Position numbers and translations under genes: made by a program
Notes under the pieces: generated by a model
What the model was told of the DNA's origin: nothing
What the model saw: the letters and a program-made list of their open reading frames with translations, nothing else
Databases searched by the model: none
Origin: JBGLNJ01 sp041300525
GTDB taxonomy: Bacteria > Chloroflexota > Anaerolineae > Fen-1058
Direction: 5' to 3'
Assembly (NCBI GenBank): GCA_041300525.1
Contig: JBGLNJ010000001.1
Location: forward strand, 3,596,001 to 3,660,000
DNA: 64,000 nucleotides
In this document: positions 1-7,102 of the stretch, piece by piece
Layout: every line of letters starts with the position of its first letter
Position numbering within the stretch: position 1 is the stretch's first letter

Positions 1-184
1 TCACTCGCACGCGCGGATTGTTGCGGATGCGCTTGACCTTGCCCGAACCGTCCACCGTCCGCACGTAAAGTGTGCCCTGGTCCTCGACGAACCATACGGG
101 TGTGGGAACACCCTGGCCGTTTCTTCGAAAGGTCTCGACATTGATGAATTGTTGCCTGGCGAATTGCGATAGTTTGTTATCCAT
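1..184 (-). CDS. PPOX-class F420/flavin-dependent enzyme, partial (N-terminal end)
   Basis: The gene runs off the left edge; about 61 N-terminal codons are visible. The protein starts MDNKLSQFARQQFINVETFR and continues with a VPTPVWFVEDQGTLYVRT stretch and a GKVKRIRNNPRVRV stretch. This is the usual opening of the split-beta-barrel PPOX class (Rv2061-like F420-dependent enzymes), where the strand after the TPVWF motif contributes to the flavin/F420 pocket. Its ATG (182-184) overlaps the last codons and stop of the Rieske gene by 8 bases, so the two are probably translationally coupled. The cofactor cannot be decided from this fragment. Confidence 0.75.
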   Translation of the reverse strand, partial: MDNKLSQFARQQFINVETFRRNGQGVPTPVWFVEDQGTLYVRTVDGSGKVKRIRNNPRVRV

Positions 185-1202
185 GTTTCACTTGTGATAT
201 TGTGCCATCCGCCGCCGCGCTAGCGATCAACTCGTTTCGCCTCCGCCGATACCCGACGATTGGCCCATCGCCCTGGATCAACTTTTCGCCGATGCGCAGG
301 TCGGAGCGATTGGGACGCTGAGTGATGACGACGCGCTTATCCTGCCGCTCGATGATCAGGTTGCCAACCGCAGAGATCAGATTGAACACGTCACGGACGA
401 TGGGAGCGGTCGCCATTCGCTGATAGTTGCGAATGTACATCAGCGTGTTCTCATCGTCAATGGGCACGAACGCGATGACGATATGGAGGTTATCGCCCAG
501 CCAGTTGTGCCAGAGGTTGGGGAAGAAGAACTCGAGCAAAGGCCGGCGCGTGGGGGCGGGCATTTCGCTCAACTTGAGCGGCGTCTGGCCCCGATCTGTC
601 TCGTTGTCAACCCATACGTGGATCAAATCGCCGCCGGAAGGCCGAGGCTCCATCGTCCAGTGTGGGCCGTTCACCATCGTTCGATTGCCACGTCCGATGG
701 TGTTGTGGTGGATGAACGGCAGGTGAACTACGTCGAGTTGGTTTTCGATGGCGCGCGAATAATGCGTCGGCCAAAGATCGCGAAGCGTGATCCAGGAAAA
801 TAACTTTGGGTCGAATGACTCAAAGAATGGCACGGGCGGCAGTTCAGCGCGCGGCTCGCCCCACCAGATGTAGATAAAGTCGTTCGACTCACGGGTTGGG
901 TAGACGCAATGAACCTGAAAGGCCTTGGGCGCTGCCGCCGCTTTGCCATTGGCCGGGATGAGGGCGCAGCGGCCCGACGTGTCATACTCAAAGCCGTGGA
1001 ACGGGCATTGGACCTTGCCTCCGATGAGCTTACCCGCGCTGAGCGCCACGCCGCGATGCGGGCACAAGTCGGCCATGCAAGTGACCTGGCCTTTCTCGTC
1101 GCGCCACAGGACCAGCTTTTCGCCCATGCGGGTCACGCCCACCGGCTTGCCCGGTTTGACTTCGCTTGATTCAAGGATGGCGTACCATTGATTCGGGATC
1201 AT
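177..1202 (-). CDS. Rieske (2Fe-2S) aromatic-ring oxygenase, alpha-type subunit
   Basis: A 341-residue Rieske non-heme iron oxygenase. The Rieske cluster motif is visible as CPHRG followed 17 residues later by CPFHGFEYD (two Cys, two His). The C-terminal half has the mononuclear iron signature ENQLDVVHLPFIHH with the expected Asp/His/His pattern. The length fits the pheophorbide/vanillate demethylase-like short oxygenases rather than long dioxygenase alpha subunits. The chosen start is the ATG at 1200-1202 giving MIPNQWYAILES, which has an AGGAGA just upstream; a longer frame exists to 1229 but has no ribosome site. The substrate is unknown. The downstream PPOX-class gene overlaps it and may supply electrons or act on the product (inference). 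Confidence 0.85.
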   Translation of the reverse strand: MIPNQWYAILESSEVKPGKPVGVTRMGEKLVLWRDEKGQVTCMADLCPHRGVALSAGKLIGGKVQCPFHGFEYDTSGRCALIPANGKAAAAPKAFQVHCVYPTRESNDFIYIWWGEPRAELPPVPFFESFDPKLFSWITLRDLWPTHYSRAIENQLDVVHLPFIHHNTIGRGNRTMVNGPHWTMEPRPSGGDLIHVWVDNETDRGQTPLKLSEMPAPTRRPLLEFFFPNLWHNWLGDNLHIVIAFVPIDDENTLMYIRNYQRMATAPIVRDVFNLISAVGNLIIERQDKRVVITQRPNRSDLRIGEKLIQGDGPIVGYRRRRNELIASAAADGTISQVKHG

Positions 1203-1369
1203 GGTTCTCCTGGTATCCGCTGCCCCCACTCGTGCTCACTGTTGGGCTGGCAGGATTGTATGTCACGCGGGGGAAAAAGTCAAAACGAAGGCAGGGCGGG
1301 CGACCGCTCCGCCGACTGGAACTCGAGCCGTCATGCCGGCTATTTGTTTTTCTTTTGTCTCGCTTGCGG

Positions 1370-1375
1370 TATAAT
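1370..1375 (+). promoter_or_regulatory. -10 box next to the start codon of the DHH-CBS gene (leaderless candidate)
   Basis: A perfect TATAAT lies 7 bases before the ATG at 1383, and no Shine-Dalgarno sequence is present. Transcription would begin at or within a base or two of the ATG. The -35 region is weak (T-rich). The same arrangement occurs at 50431-50445. Confidence 0.5.
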
Positions 1376-1382
1376 CTGTGTC

Positions 1383-2906
1383 ATGCCAGCTTCTTCACTC
1401 ACACTCATCTTGACCCACGAAAACGCCGACTTTGATGCGGTGGCGGCGCAACTGGGCGCGCGGCTGCTCGATCCGGCGGCGATCCCGGTGCTGCCGCGCC
1501 GCTGCAATCGCAACGTCCGCGCGTTCCTTTCGATTTACGCCGACGAGTTGCCCTACGTCGAGGCGAACGATTTGCCGCGCCGCGCCGCCGGGCAGGTCGT
1601 GTTGGTGGATACGCAAGGGCTGGTCACTGTCAAGGGCGTCACGGCGACAACGCCGGTCCACGTCCTCGATCACCATCCGCTCGCGCGCGAGCTTCCGCCA
1701 GACTGGACGTATCGCGGCGAGCCGCTCGGCGCGACGACGACGCTGCTCGTCGAGGAACTGAGGACGCGCGGCCTCAGCCTGACGCCGGTGCAGGCTACGC
1801 TGCTCTTGCTGGGCATTTACGAGGACACCGGCTCGCTTTCGTACCAGACGACGACGGCGCGCGACGCGCACGCGGCGGCGTGGCTGCTGGAGCAGGGCGC
1901 TAACCTGTCTGTCGTCGGCGAATTCTTGCACCATCTATTGTCGGCGGCGCAGCGTGAACTGTTCGACCGGTTGGCCGAGTCGGCGCAGACGCACATCATC
2001 GCCGGACATTCGGTGGTCGTGTCGGCGCAGGTGGCCCAGGGCTATGCCGAAGAAGTCTCGACGCTGGCGCACAAGCTGCGCGACCTGCTCGATCCCGATG
2101 CGTTGTTCGTCCTCGTCGCGTTGGACGGCAGTCTCCAGATGGTGTGCCGCAGTATGACCGACGACATTGACGTGGGCGCGATTGCGGCGCGTTTTGGCGG
2201 CGGGGGACACAGTCGCGCGGCGGCGGCGCTCGTCCGCGAGCGAACGCTGGACGACGTGCTGCGCGAATTGCTCGACGTGCTGTCGCAGGTCGTTCGCCCG
2301 GCGGCGACTGTGGCGCAGATCATGTCTCGCCCGGTGCAGATGGTGGAGCCGGACTCGCTGGTTGCGCAAGCTGCGGAGCGGATGAAGCGCACCGGCTACG
2401 AGGGCTATCCTGTCGTGCGCGACGGGCGCGTCGTCGGACTGTTGACGCGAAGGGCGGTGGATCGCGCGATGCAACACGGCATGGGCAGTCGCCCCGTCGA
2501 GCGCGTGATGGATCAGGGCGAGGTGTTTGTGACGCCGGACGACCCGGTGGAAAAGCTCGAACAGTTGATGATCGAGCATGGCTGGGGGCAGGTGCCGGTC
2601 GTGGAAGCGGGACAGGTGACGGGCGTCGTCACGCGCACCGACCTTATCAAGTTATGGGCCACGCCACCCTCGACGCCTCGCCGCGTCCAAGTGGCGGCCA
2701 AGCTGGAGGCGGCATTGCCCGCCCCGCTCCTCGCGCTCATCCGCGACATCGCCGTCTTCTTGAAGAAATCGAACGAAACCCGGAGACGACCCAGGCCAGC
2801 CTGGCGGTTTAATTGGGCGTGGCGGTGGGCAGCGTCAACGGGCACGTCAAGGTCACGCATCTCCAGCGGCGCAAGTTGCGCTGTTCTATTGCGCCATCGG
2901 GCCTAG
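1383..2906 (+). pseudogene. DHH-DHHA1-CBS-CBS N-terminal half of an archaeal/bacterial-type CCA-adding enzyme, truncated
   Basis: Residues 1-320 form a DHH phosphoesterase: HENADFDAVAAQ, VDTQ, LDHHP and YEDTGS are the four metal/phosphate motifs, and GGGGHSRAA is the DHHA1 signature. Two CBS domains follow (PVQMVEPDSL to VVGLLTRRAVD and VFVTPDDPV to VTGVVTRTDLI). In the long tRNA nucleotidyltransferase family these precede a polymerase head domain beginning LPAPLLALIRDI and continuing with a VGGxVRD motif. Here the homology stops at LIRDIA (about 2745), and the frame runs into a winged-helix gene remnant, so the whole nucleotidyltransferase half is gone. The remaining DHH-CBS part may still fold, but CCA addition is not possible. 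The start is the ATG beside the -10 box at 1370. Confidence 0.75.
2756..2905 (+). pseudogene. Winged-helix (MarR-like) regulator remnant with a nonsense codon and an internal deletion
   Basis: Read in the frame from 2756 the sequence gives LLEEIERNPETTQASLAV, a stop, then LGVAVGSVN and GHVKVTHLQRRKLR. This matches the winged-helix regulators commonly found at the head of polysaccharide clusters in environmental bacteria (ERNPxxTQASLAxxLGVAVGxVN ... KGYVKV ... RRKLRY). The stop at 2810-2812 is TAA where the family has CAA (Gln), and about 9 residues of the recognition helix/wing between VN and GYVKV are missing. Both ends are also lost. It precedes the rfb sugar genes, which fits an ancestral regulator of that cluster. 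Confidence 0.6.
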
Positions 2907-3092
2907 TGCCAAGTCAAGTTGACACGCAGCTATGTGGACATGGCGACGACCAAGCCGCCGAAATCCTGAGCCTGACGTGCCTGGAACAGAATATGCCCGT
3001 GAAAAAGTCGGCGCGCGCCAACCCTGCGTGTCGAAGGGACGGAGTTTGCCATTCAGTGGCCTAACGGGAATAACAGACAAAACTGAGTGGGG

Positions 3093-3188
3093 CATGCCTT
3101 TATCGCAACTGCCCTGCGCGATGGGCAGGTGATCTATGAGCCAGAGTCGAATGTGACACCAGCCCACGCGAAAAAGACCTGCGCATGA
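3093..3188 (+). pseudogene. C-terminal tail of an unidentified gene (possibly a nucleotidyltransferase) coupled to rfbH
   Basis: The frame 3093-3188 reads HAFIATALRDGQVIYEPE and ends AHAKKTCA with a TGA that overlaps the rfbH ATG (ATGA at 3185-3188). The DGxVIYE ending resembles MNT-type nucleotidyltransferase tails, but the fragment is short and this assignment is weak. No upstream continuation is visible between 2906 and 3092; that stretch holds no other gene I can support. Confidence 0.3.
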
Positions 3189-4510
3189 CAAATGCTGCTG
3201 CTCTGAAAGAACAAATCTTGGGCCTGGTCCGCCAGTATTACCAGGAAAAATTCTATAACAGGACCTTTGATGCTTCCCGCGATTTGGTTCACTATGCCGG
3301 GCGCGTGTTTGACGCGGAGGAACTCTGCAATCTGGTGGACGCCAGCCTGGATTTCTTCCTGACCGCCAACCGCTATGCCGAAAGATTCGAGACCGATTTC
3401 TCGGACTATTTGGGGCTTTCCAATGCGCTGCTGGTGAACTCGGGCTCGTCGGCGAACCTGGTCGCATTGACGGCGCTCACCTCCCCCAAGTTAGGTGAGC
3501 GCCGGCTCAAACCGGGCGATGAAGTTGTAACCACAGCAGCCGCTTTCCCCACCACCGTCGCCCCCATCGTGCAGAACCAACTCGTGCCGGTCTTTGTGGA
3601 CGTGAACCTGGGAGACTATACGGCCATCTCAGAGCGGCTCGCAGAAGCCGTCGGCCCCAAAACCCGCGCGATCATGATGGCGCACACGCTCGGCGTGCCC
3701 TTCAACCTGGACGTGGTGACGGATCTGGTCAAAGCGCATGACCTGTGGCTGATCGAGGACAACTGCGACGCTCTGGGATCGCGATATCGAGACCAGTTGA
3801 CCGGCACATTTGGTCAGCTTGCCACTGTTTCATTTTACGCGGCGCATCATATCACGATGGGAGAAGGCGGCTGCGTGGTGACAGACGACGAGATGTTGGC
3901 GCGCATCGTCCGCTCAATCCGCGACTGGGGACGCGATTGCTACTGCGCCGGCGGCGAAAACAACACCTGCGGCAAGCGCTTCGGCCAACAGTTCGGCAGC
4001 CTGCCGCACGGCTACGACCACAAATACGTTTACAGCCACATCGGCTACAATCTCAAAGTGACGGACATGCAGGCGGCCATCGGCTGCTCACAGTTAAACA
4101 AGCTCAACGCCTTTATCGCCAAACGCAAAGCCAATTTCCAGGTATTGATGGAAATCTTGCAGCCTTACCGAGATCGGCTTATCCTGCCCACTGCAACGGA
4201 ACATTCGGACCCAGCCTGGTTCAGTTTTGCCATCACGGTGCGCGACGCGCAGCGTGCCGGGTTCACCCGCAACGAACTCGCTCGGTTCCTGGAAGCCAAC
4301 CGGATCGAAACGCGCAATCTGTTCAGCGGCAATTTGCTGCGCCACCCCGCCTTTGAATCCATCCCGCGCCGCGTCGTGGGCGATCTGACCAACACCGACC
4401 TGATCATGAACAATACGTTCTTTATCGGGGTTTATCCAGGGATTGACGAGCCGCAACTCGATTATATAGACAGCGTGTTTGCCAGGTTTATGCGCGGTGA
4501 GCGCGCCTGA
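3185..4510 (+). CDS. rfbH: CDP-4-keto-6-deoxy-D-glucose 3-dehydrase (E1), RfbH
   Basis: A 441-residue fold-type I PLP enzyme of the DegT/DnrJ family, full length for RfbH. It carries the two marks that separate this dehydrase from aminotransferases: the Schiff-base lysine is replaced by histidine (AAHHITMGEGG, His about 220), and there are four cysteines for a [2Fe-2S] cluster (Cys 194 in EDNCDALG, 252 and 254 in DWGRDCYC, 262 in NNTCGKRF). The known family reaction removes the C3 hydroxyl of CDP-4-keto-6-deoxyglucose together with an E3 reductase, giving CDP-4-keto-3,6-dideoxyglucose. The start overlaps an upstream gene tail by ATGA and has no strong ribosome site, so coupled translation is likely. 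The next genes supply the reductase and the 4,6-dehydratase. Confidence 0.93.
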   Translation: MTNAAALKEQILGLVRQYYQEKFYNRTFDASRDLVHYAGRVFDAEELCNLVDASLDFFLTANRYAERFETDFSDYLGLSNALLVNSGSSANLVALTALTSPKLGERRLKPGDEVVTTAAAFPTTVAPIVQNQLVPVFVDVNLGDYTAISERLAEAVGPKTRAIMMAHTLGVPFNLDVVTDLVKAHDLWLIEDNCDALGSRYRDQLTGTFGQLATVSFYAAHHITMGEGGCVVTDDEMLARIVRSIRDWGRDCYCAGGENNTCGKRFGQQFGSLPHGYDHKYVYSHIGYNLKVTDMQAAIGCSQLNKLNAFIAKRKANFQVLMEILQPYRDRLILPTATEHSDPAWFSFAITVRDAQRAGFTRNELARFLEANRIETRNLFSGNLLRHPAFESIPRRVVGDLTNTDLIMNNTFFIGVYPGIDEPQLDYIDSVFARFMRGERA

Positions 4511-4517
4511 ATCTGCC

Positions 4518-4531
4518 CACCCTTGCGAAGG
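4518..4531. repeat. Dispersed palindromic repeat family A (half site)
   Basis: CACCCTTGCGAAGG lies between rfbH and the reductase. The same core occurs at 13535, 29174, 29957 and 61084, there mostly as inverted pairs; here only one arm is present. Confidence 0.6.
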
Positions 4532-4546
4532 GGCCTCGGTGAAAGC

Positions 4547-5287
4547 ATGTCCGTAGCGCAAAAACTCTATTGCCAGGTGGAGCAGATCATCCATCACGGC
4601 GAACACGTCTACACGGTGACGCTGCAGCCTGAACGCCCTGCCCCGCGATTCCGGCCCGGCCAATTCCTGCACCTGGCTTTGGACGCGTACGATCCGAGCG
4701 GATTCTGGCCGGACTCGCGTGTTTTTTCCATTGCCAGCTCACCAGCGCAACGGGACCTGTTGCGCATTTCGTATTCCGTGCAAGGCCGCTTTACGGCCCG
4801 GATGGAAAAGGAACTCGTCGAAGGCAAATGGGTCTGGGTCAAACTTCCGTACGGTGAGTTTCTGATTGACGACACCCACGACGTGGTCCTGTTCGCCGGG
4901 GGCACAGGCATCACAGCTTTTACGGCGTTCCTGGATGGACTGCCGCCCGACTTGCAACACGGCGTCTATCTGGCTTATGGCGCTCGCAACCGGGGCCTCT
5001 TGATCTACCGCGACATGGTAGAGCAACGTGCCCTGACCGTCCAACCGTTGCAGGTATTTTGTTTCGTCGAGCGGGGCACAGACACGCCATCTACGGCAAC
5101 AGACACGAGTCTCTCCCGAGAGACCATCGGGCGTCTTTCGGCGGCTGCGGTGTGGCCGAACATCCGCGAGCCTTTTGAGGCGACCTATTATCTTTCTGGC
5201 CCACTGCCCATGTTGCAAGCCCTTGCGCAAGAGTTGCGCGGGCTGGGCATACGCGCGGACGCCATCAGAATAGATGCGTGGGAATGA
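4547..5287 (+). CDS. FAD/NAD(P)H oxidoreductase, probable E3-type reductase for RfbH, without ferredoxin domain
   Basis: A 246-residue ferredoxin-NADP reductase-type flavoprotein. The FAD site motif is RVFSIASSP (RxxS), preceded by FRPGQFLHLAL; the NAD(P) pyrophosphate site is LFAGGTGITAF, and a C-terminal LSGPLPMLQAL is the usual closing motif. Known E3 reductases of the CDP-dideoxysugar pathway (AscD/DdhD) carry an additional plant-type [2Fe-2S] domain; it is absent here, so a separate ferredoxin or direct flavin transfer must serve RfbH. The ATG at 4547 is preferred over the TTG at 4523 because it opens directly on the first strand, MSVAQKLYCQVEQI. The gene follows rfbH by 36 bases and ends just before the dehydratase. 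Confidence 0.8.
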   Translation: MSVAQKLYCQVEQIIHHGEHVYTVTLQPERPAPRFRPGQFLHLALDAYDPSGFWPDSRVFSIASSPAQRDLLRISYSVQGRFTARMEKELVEGKWVWVKLPYGEFLIDDTHDVVLFAGGTGITAFTAFLDGLPPDLQHGVYLAYGARNRGLLIYRDMVEQRALTVQPLQVFCFVERGTDTPSTATDTSLSRETIGRLSAAAVWPNIREPFEATYYLSGPLPMLQALAQELRGLGIRADAIRIDAWE

Positions 5288-5310
5288 CGCATATCGTTGA
5301 GGAGTTATCA

Positions 5311-6300
5311 ATGGACATGACTGTTTCTACATTCTGGCAAGACCACCCAGTGTTTGTCACCGGCGCCACCGGGCTGGTCGGGAGTTGGCTGGTGCGGCGT
5401 TTGCTCGGGCTGGGCGCGGAAGTGGTGTGCCTCATACGCGATTGGGTCCCCCAAAGCGAGTTGGTGCGCGCGCGGCTGATTGACCAAATCAAAGTCGTGC
5501 GCGGTGATGTGCGCGATCAGGAGCTCTTGGAACGAATCCTCGGAGAATATGAAATCCGCTCCGTCTTTCACCTGGCCGCGCAGTCGACCGTAGGGGTGGC
5601 AAACCGCAATCCCGTCTCTACCTTGGACGTCAACATCCGTGGCACGTGGACGTTATTGGAGGCCTGCCGCCGAAGTCCGACGGTGAAGCAAATCGTGATG
5701 GCCTCGTCGGACAAGGCGTATGGCGACCAGGCCGTGTTGCCTTACACCGAGTCCGCGCCGCTGCAAGGGCAGCATCCTTACGATGCGAGCAAGTCGTGCG
5801 CCGACCTGCTCGGGCAGATGTACGCCAAGACCTACCAGTTGCCCGTGTGCATCACCCGCTGCGGCAATTTCTACGGCGGCGGCGACCTCAACTGGAATCG
5901 CATTGTCCCCGGCACGATTCGCTCCATCCTGCGCGGTGAGCGCCCGGTTATCCGCTCGGACGGAAGTTACGTGCGCGATTACTTTTACGTCGAAGATGGC
6001 GCGGCCGTCTATACCCTGCTCGCCGAGCAATTGTCGGCGCGGCCCGAACTGCGCGGCGAGGCATTCAACTTTTCCCATGAGCTTCGTATCACAGTGCTGG
6101 AGCTGGTCGAAAAAATCTTGGCCGCGATGGGATCAAACTTGAAACCCGATGTGCGAAACGAGGCATCCAATGAGATCTTGCGTCAGTACCTCGACGCCTC
6201 CAAAGCCAAGAGAATGTTGAACTGGTCGCCGTCGTTCACGCTGGAGACGGGCCTGCAAGCCACCATTTATTGGTACGAACAATACTTTTCCCAGACCTGA
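5311..6300 (+). CDS. NDP-sugar 4,6-dehydratase of the extended SDR family, RfbG-like
   Basis: A 329-residue extended short-chain dehydrogenase. Visible are the N-terminal Rossmann motif VTGATGLVGSW, the FHLAAQ strand, the MASSDKAYG motif, and the catalytic YDASK (YxxxK). CGNFYGGGDLNWNRIVP resembles the substrate-binding segment AGNVIGGGD...DRIVPD of CDP-glucose 4,6-dehydratase, and the DYFYVEDG and SKAKRMLNW motifs are typical of the superfamily. With rfbH, the reductase and the broken rfbF alongside, the likely reaction is CDP-glucose to CDP-4-keto-6-deoxyglucose. Start: ATG at 5311 with GAGGAG at 5299-5304; the earlier in-frame GTG at 5278 lies inside the previous gene. Confidence 0.8.
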   Translation: MDMTVSTFWQDHPVFVTGATGLVGSWLVRRLLGLGAEVVCLIRDWVPQSELVRARLIDQIKVVRGDVRDQELLERILGEYEIRSVFHLAAQSTVGVANRNPVSTLDVNIRGTWTLLEACRRSPTVKQIVMASSDKAYGDQAVLPYTESAPLQGQHPYDASKSCADLLGQMYAKTYQLPVCITRCGNFYGGGDLNWNRIVPGTIRSILRGERPVIRSDGSYVRDYFYVEDGAAVYTLLAEQLSARPELRGEAFNFSHELRITVLELVEKILAAMGSNLKPDVRNEASNEILRQYLDASKAKRMLNWSPSFTLETGLQATIYWYEQYFSQT

Positions 6301-6322
6301 CCGGCCTCTGGAGTGGACGCTG

Positions 6323-7102
6323 ATGAATCAACCCAATATCCCCGTCGTGATCTTGTGCGGCGGCATGGTCACACGCCTGACCGAGCAGACCAAAGTCCGG
6401 CCCAAGCCCCTCGTCGAGGCTGGGGACGGCCCATTCTCTGGCACATCATGAAACACTATTCGCGCTATGGGTTCAGTGAGTTTGTGTTGGCCCTGGGGTA
6501 CAAAGGCGAACAAACCAAACGCTACTTTCGATTTCTATGCTCTGGGCCGAGATTTTACCGTGTCGCTGGCCGATGGGCAAATTCACACGCTCAACCACAA
6601 CGACTTGGAATCCTGGCGCGTACACCTGGTAGACACGGGCCAGAACATGCTGACAGGCGGGCGCATGAAGCAACTGGAGCCACTGATCGGTCAGGGCACG
6701 TTCATGCTGACCTATGGCGACGGTGTGGGCAATGTGGACTTGAACAAACTGCTGGCTTTTCATCGCTCGCACGGCGGCCTGGTCACGCTCACGGCGGTTC
6801 GGCCCCCTGCCCGCTTCGGCGCGTTGGAGTTTGACGGCAACCGCATTCGCCATTTCAAAGAAAAGTCCACGCTGCACGAAGGCTGGATCAACGGCGGCTT
6901 TTTCGTCGTCGAGCCGCAGGCGCTCCAGTACATCAAAGAAGATGTGATGTGGGAGCTCGCGCCGATGGAGCATCTGGCAAAAGATGGGCAGTTGTATGCC
7001 TACCAGCACGAAGGCTTTTGGCAGTGCATGGATACGGTGCGCGATCTGCGGTATCTGGAATCACTATGGGAAAGCAGAGACCCTCCCTGGAAGACGTGGT
7101 AA
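6323..7102 (+). pseudogene. rfbF: Glucose-1-phosphate cytidylyltransferase (RfbF), broken by two frameshifts
   Basis: The protein can be read only across three segments: frame 1 from the ATG at 6323 (PVVILCGGMVTRLTEQ ... KPLVEAG), frame 2 from about 6420 (GRPILWHIMKHYSRYGFSE ... KRYF), and frame 1 again from about 6528 (DFYALGRDFTVSLADGQ to the end at 7102, PPWKTW). The first shift is a 1-base loss in a G run near 6422-6425; the second is consistent with a 2-base loss after KRYF, so the total loss is three bases. The nucleotide-binding signature GGxGTRL has Val in place of the second Gly (GGMVTRL), which argues for real decay rather than only read errors. Family role: CTP plus glucose-1-phosphate to CDP-glucose, the first step for the neighbouring genes. 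Confidence 0.82.
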
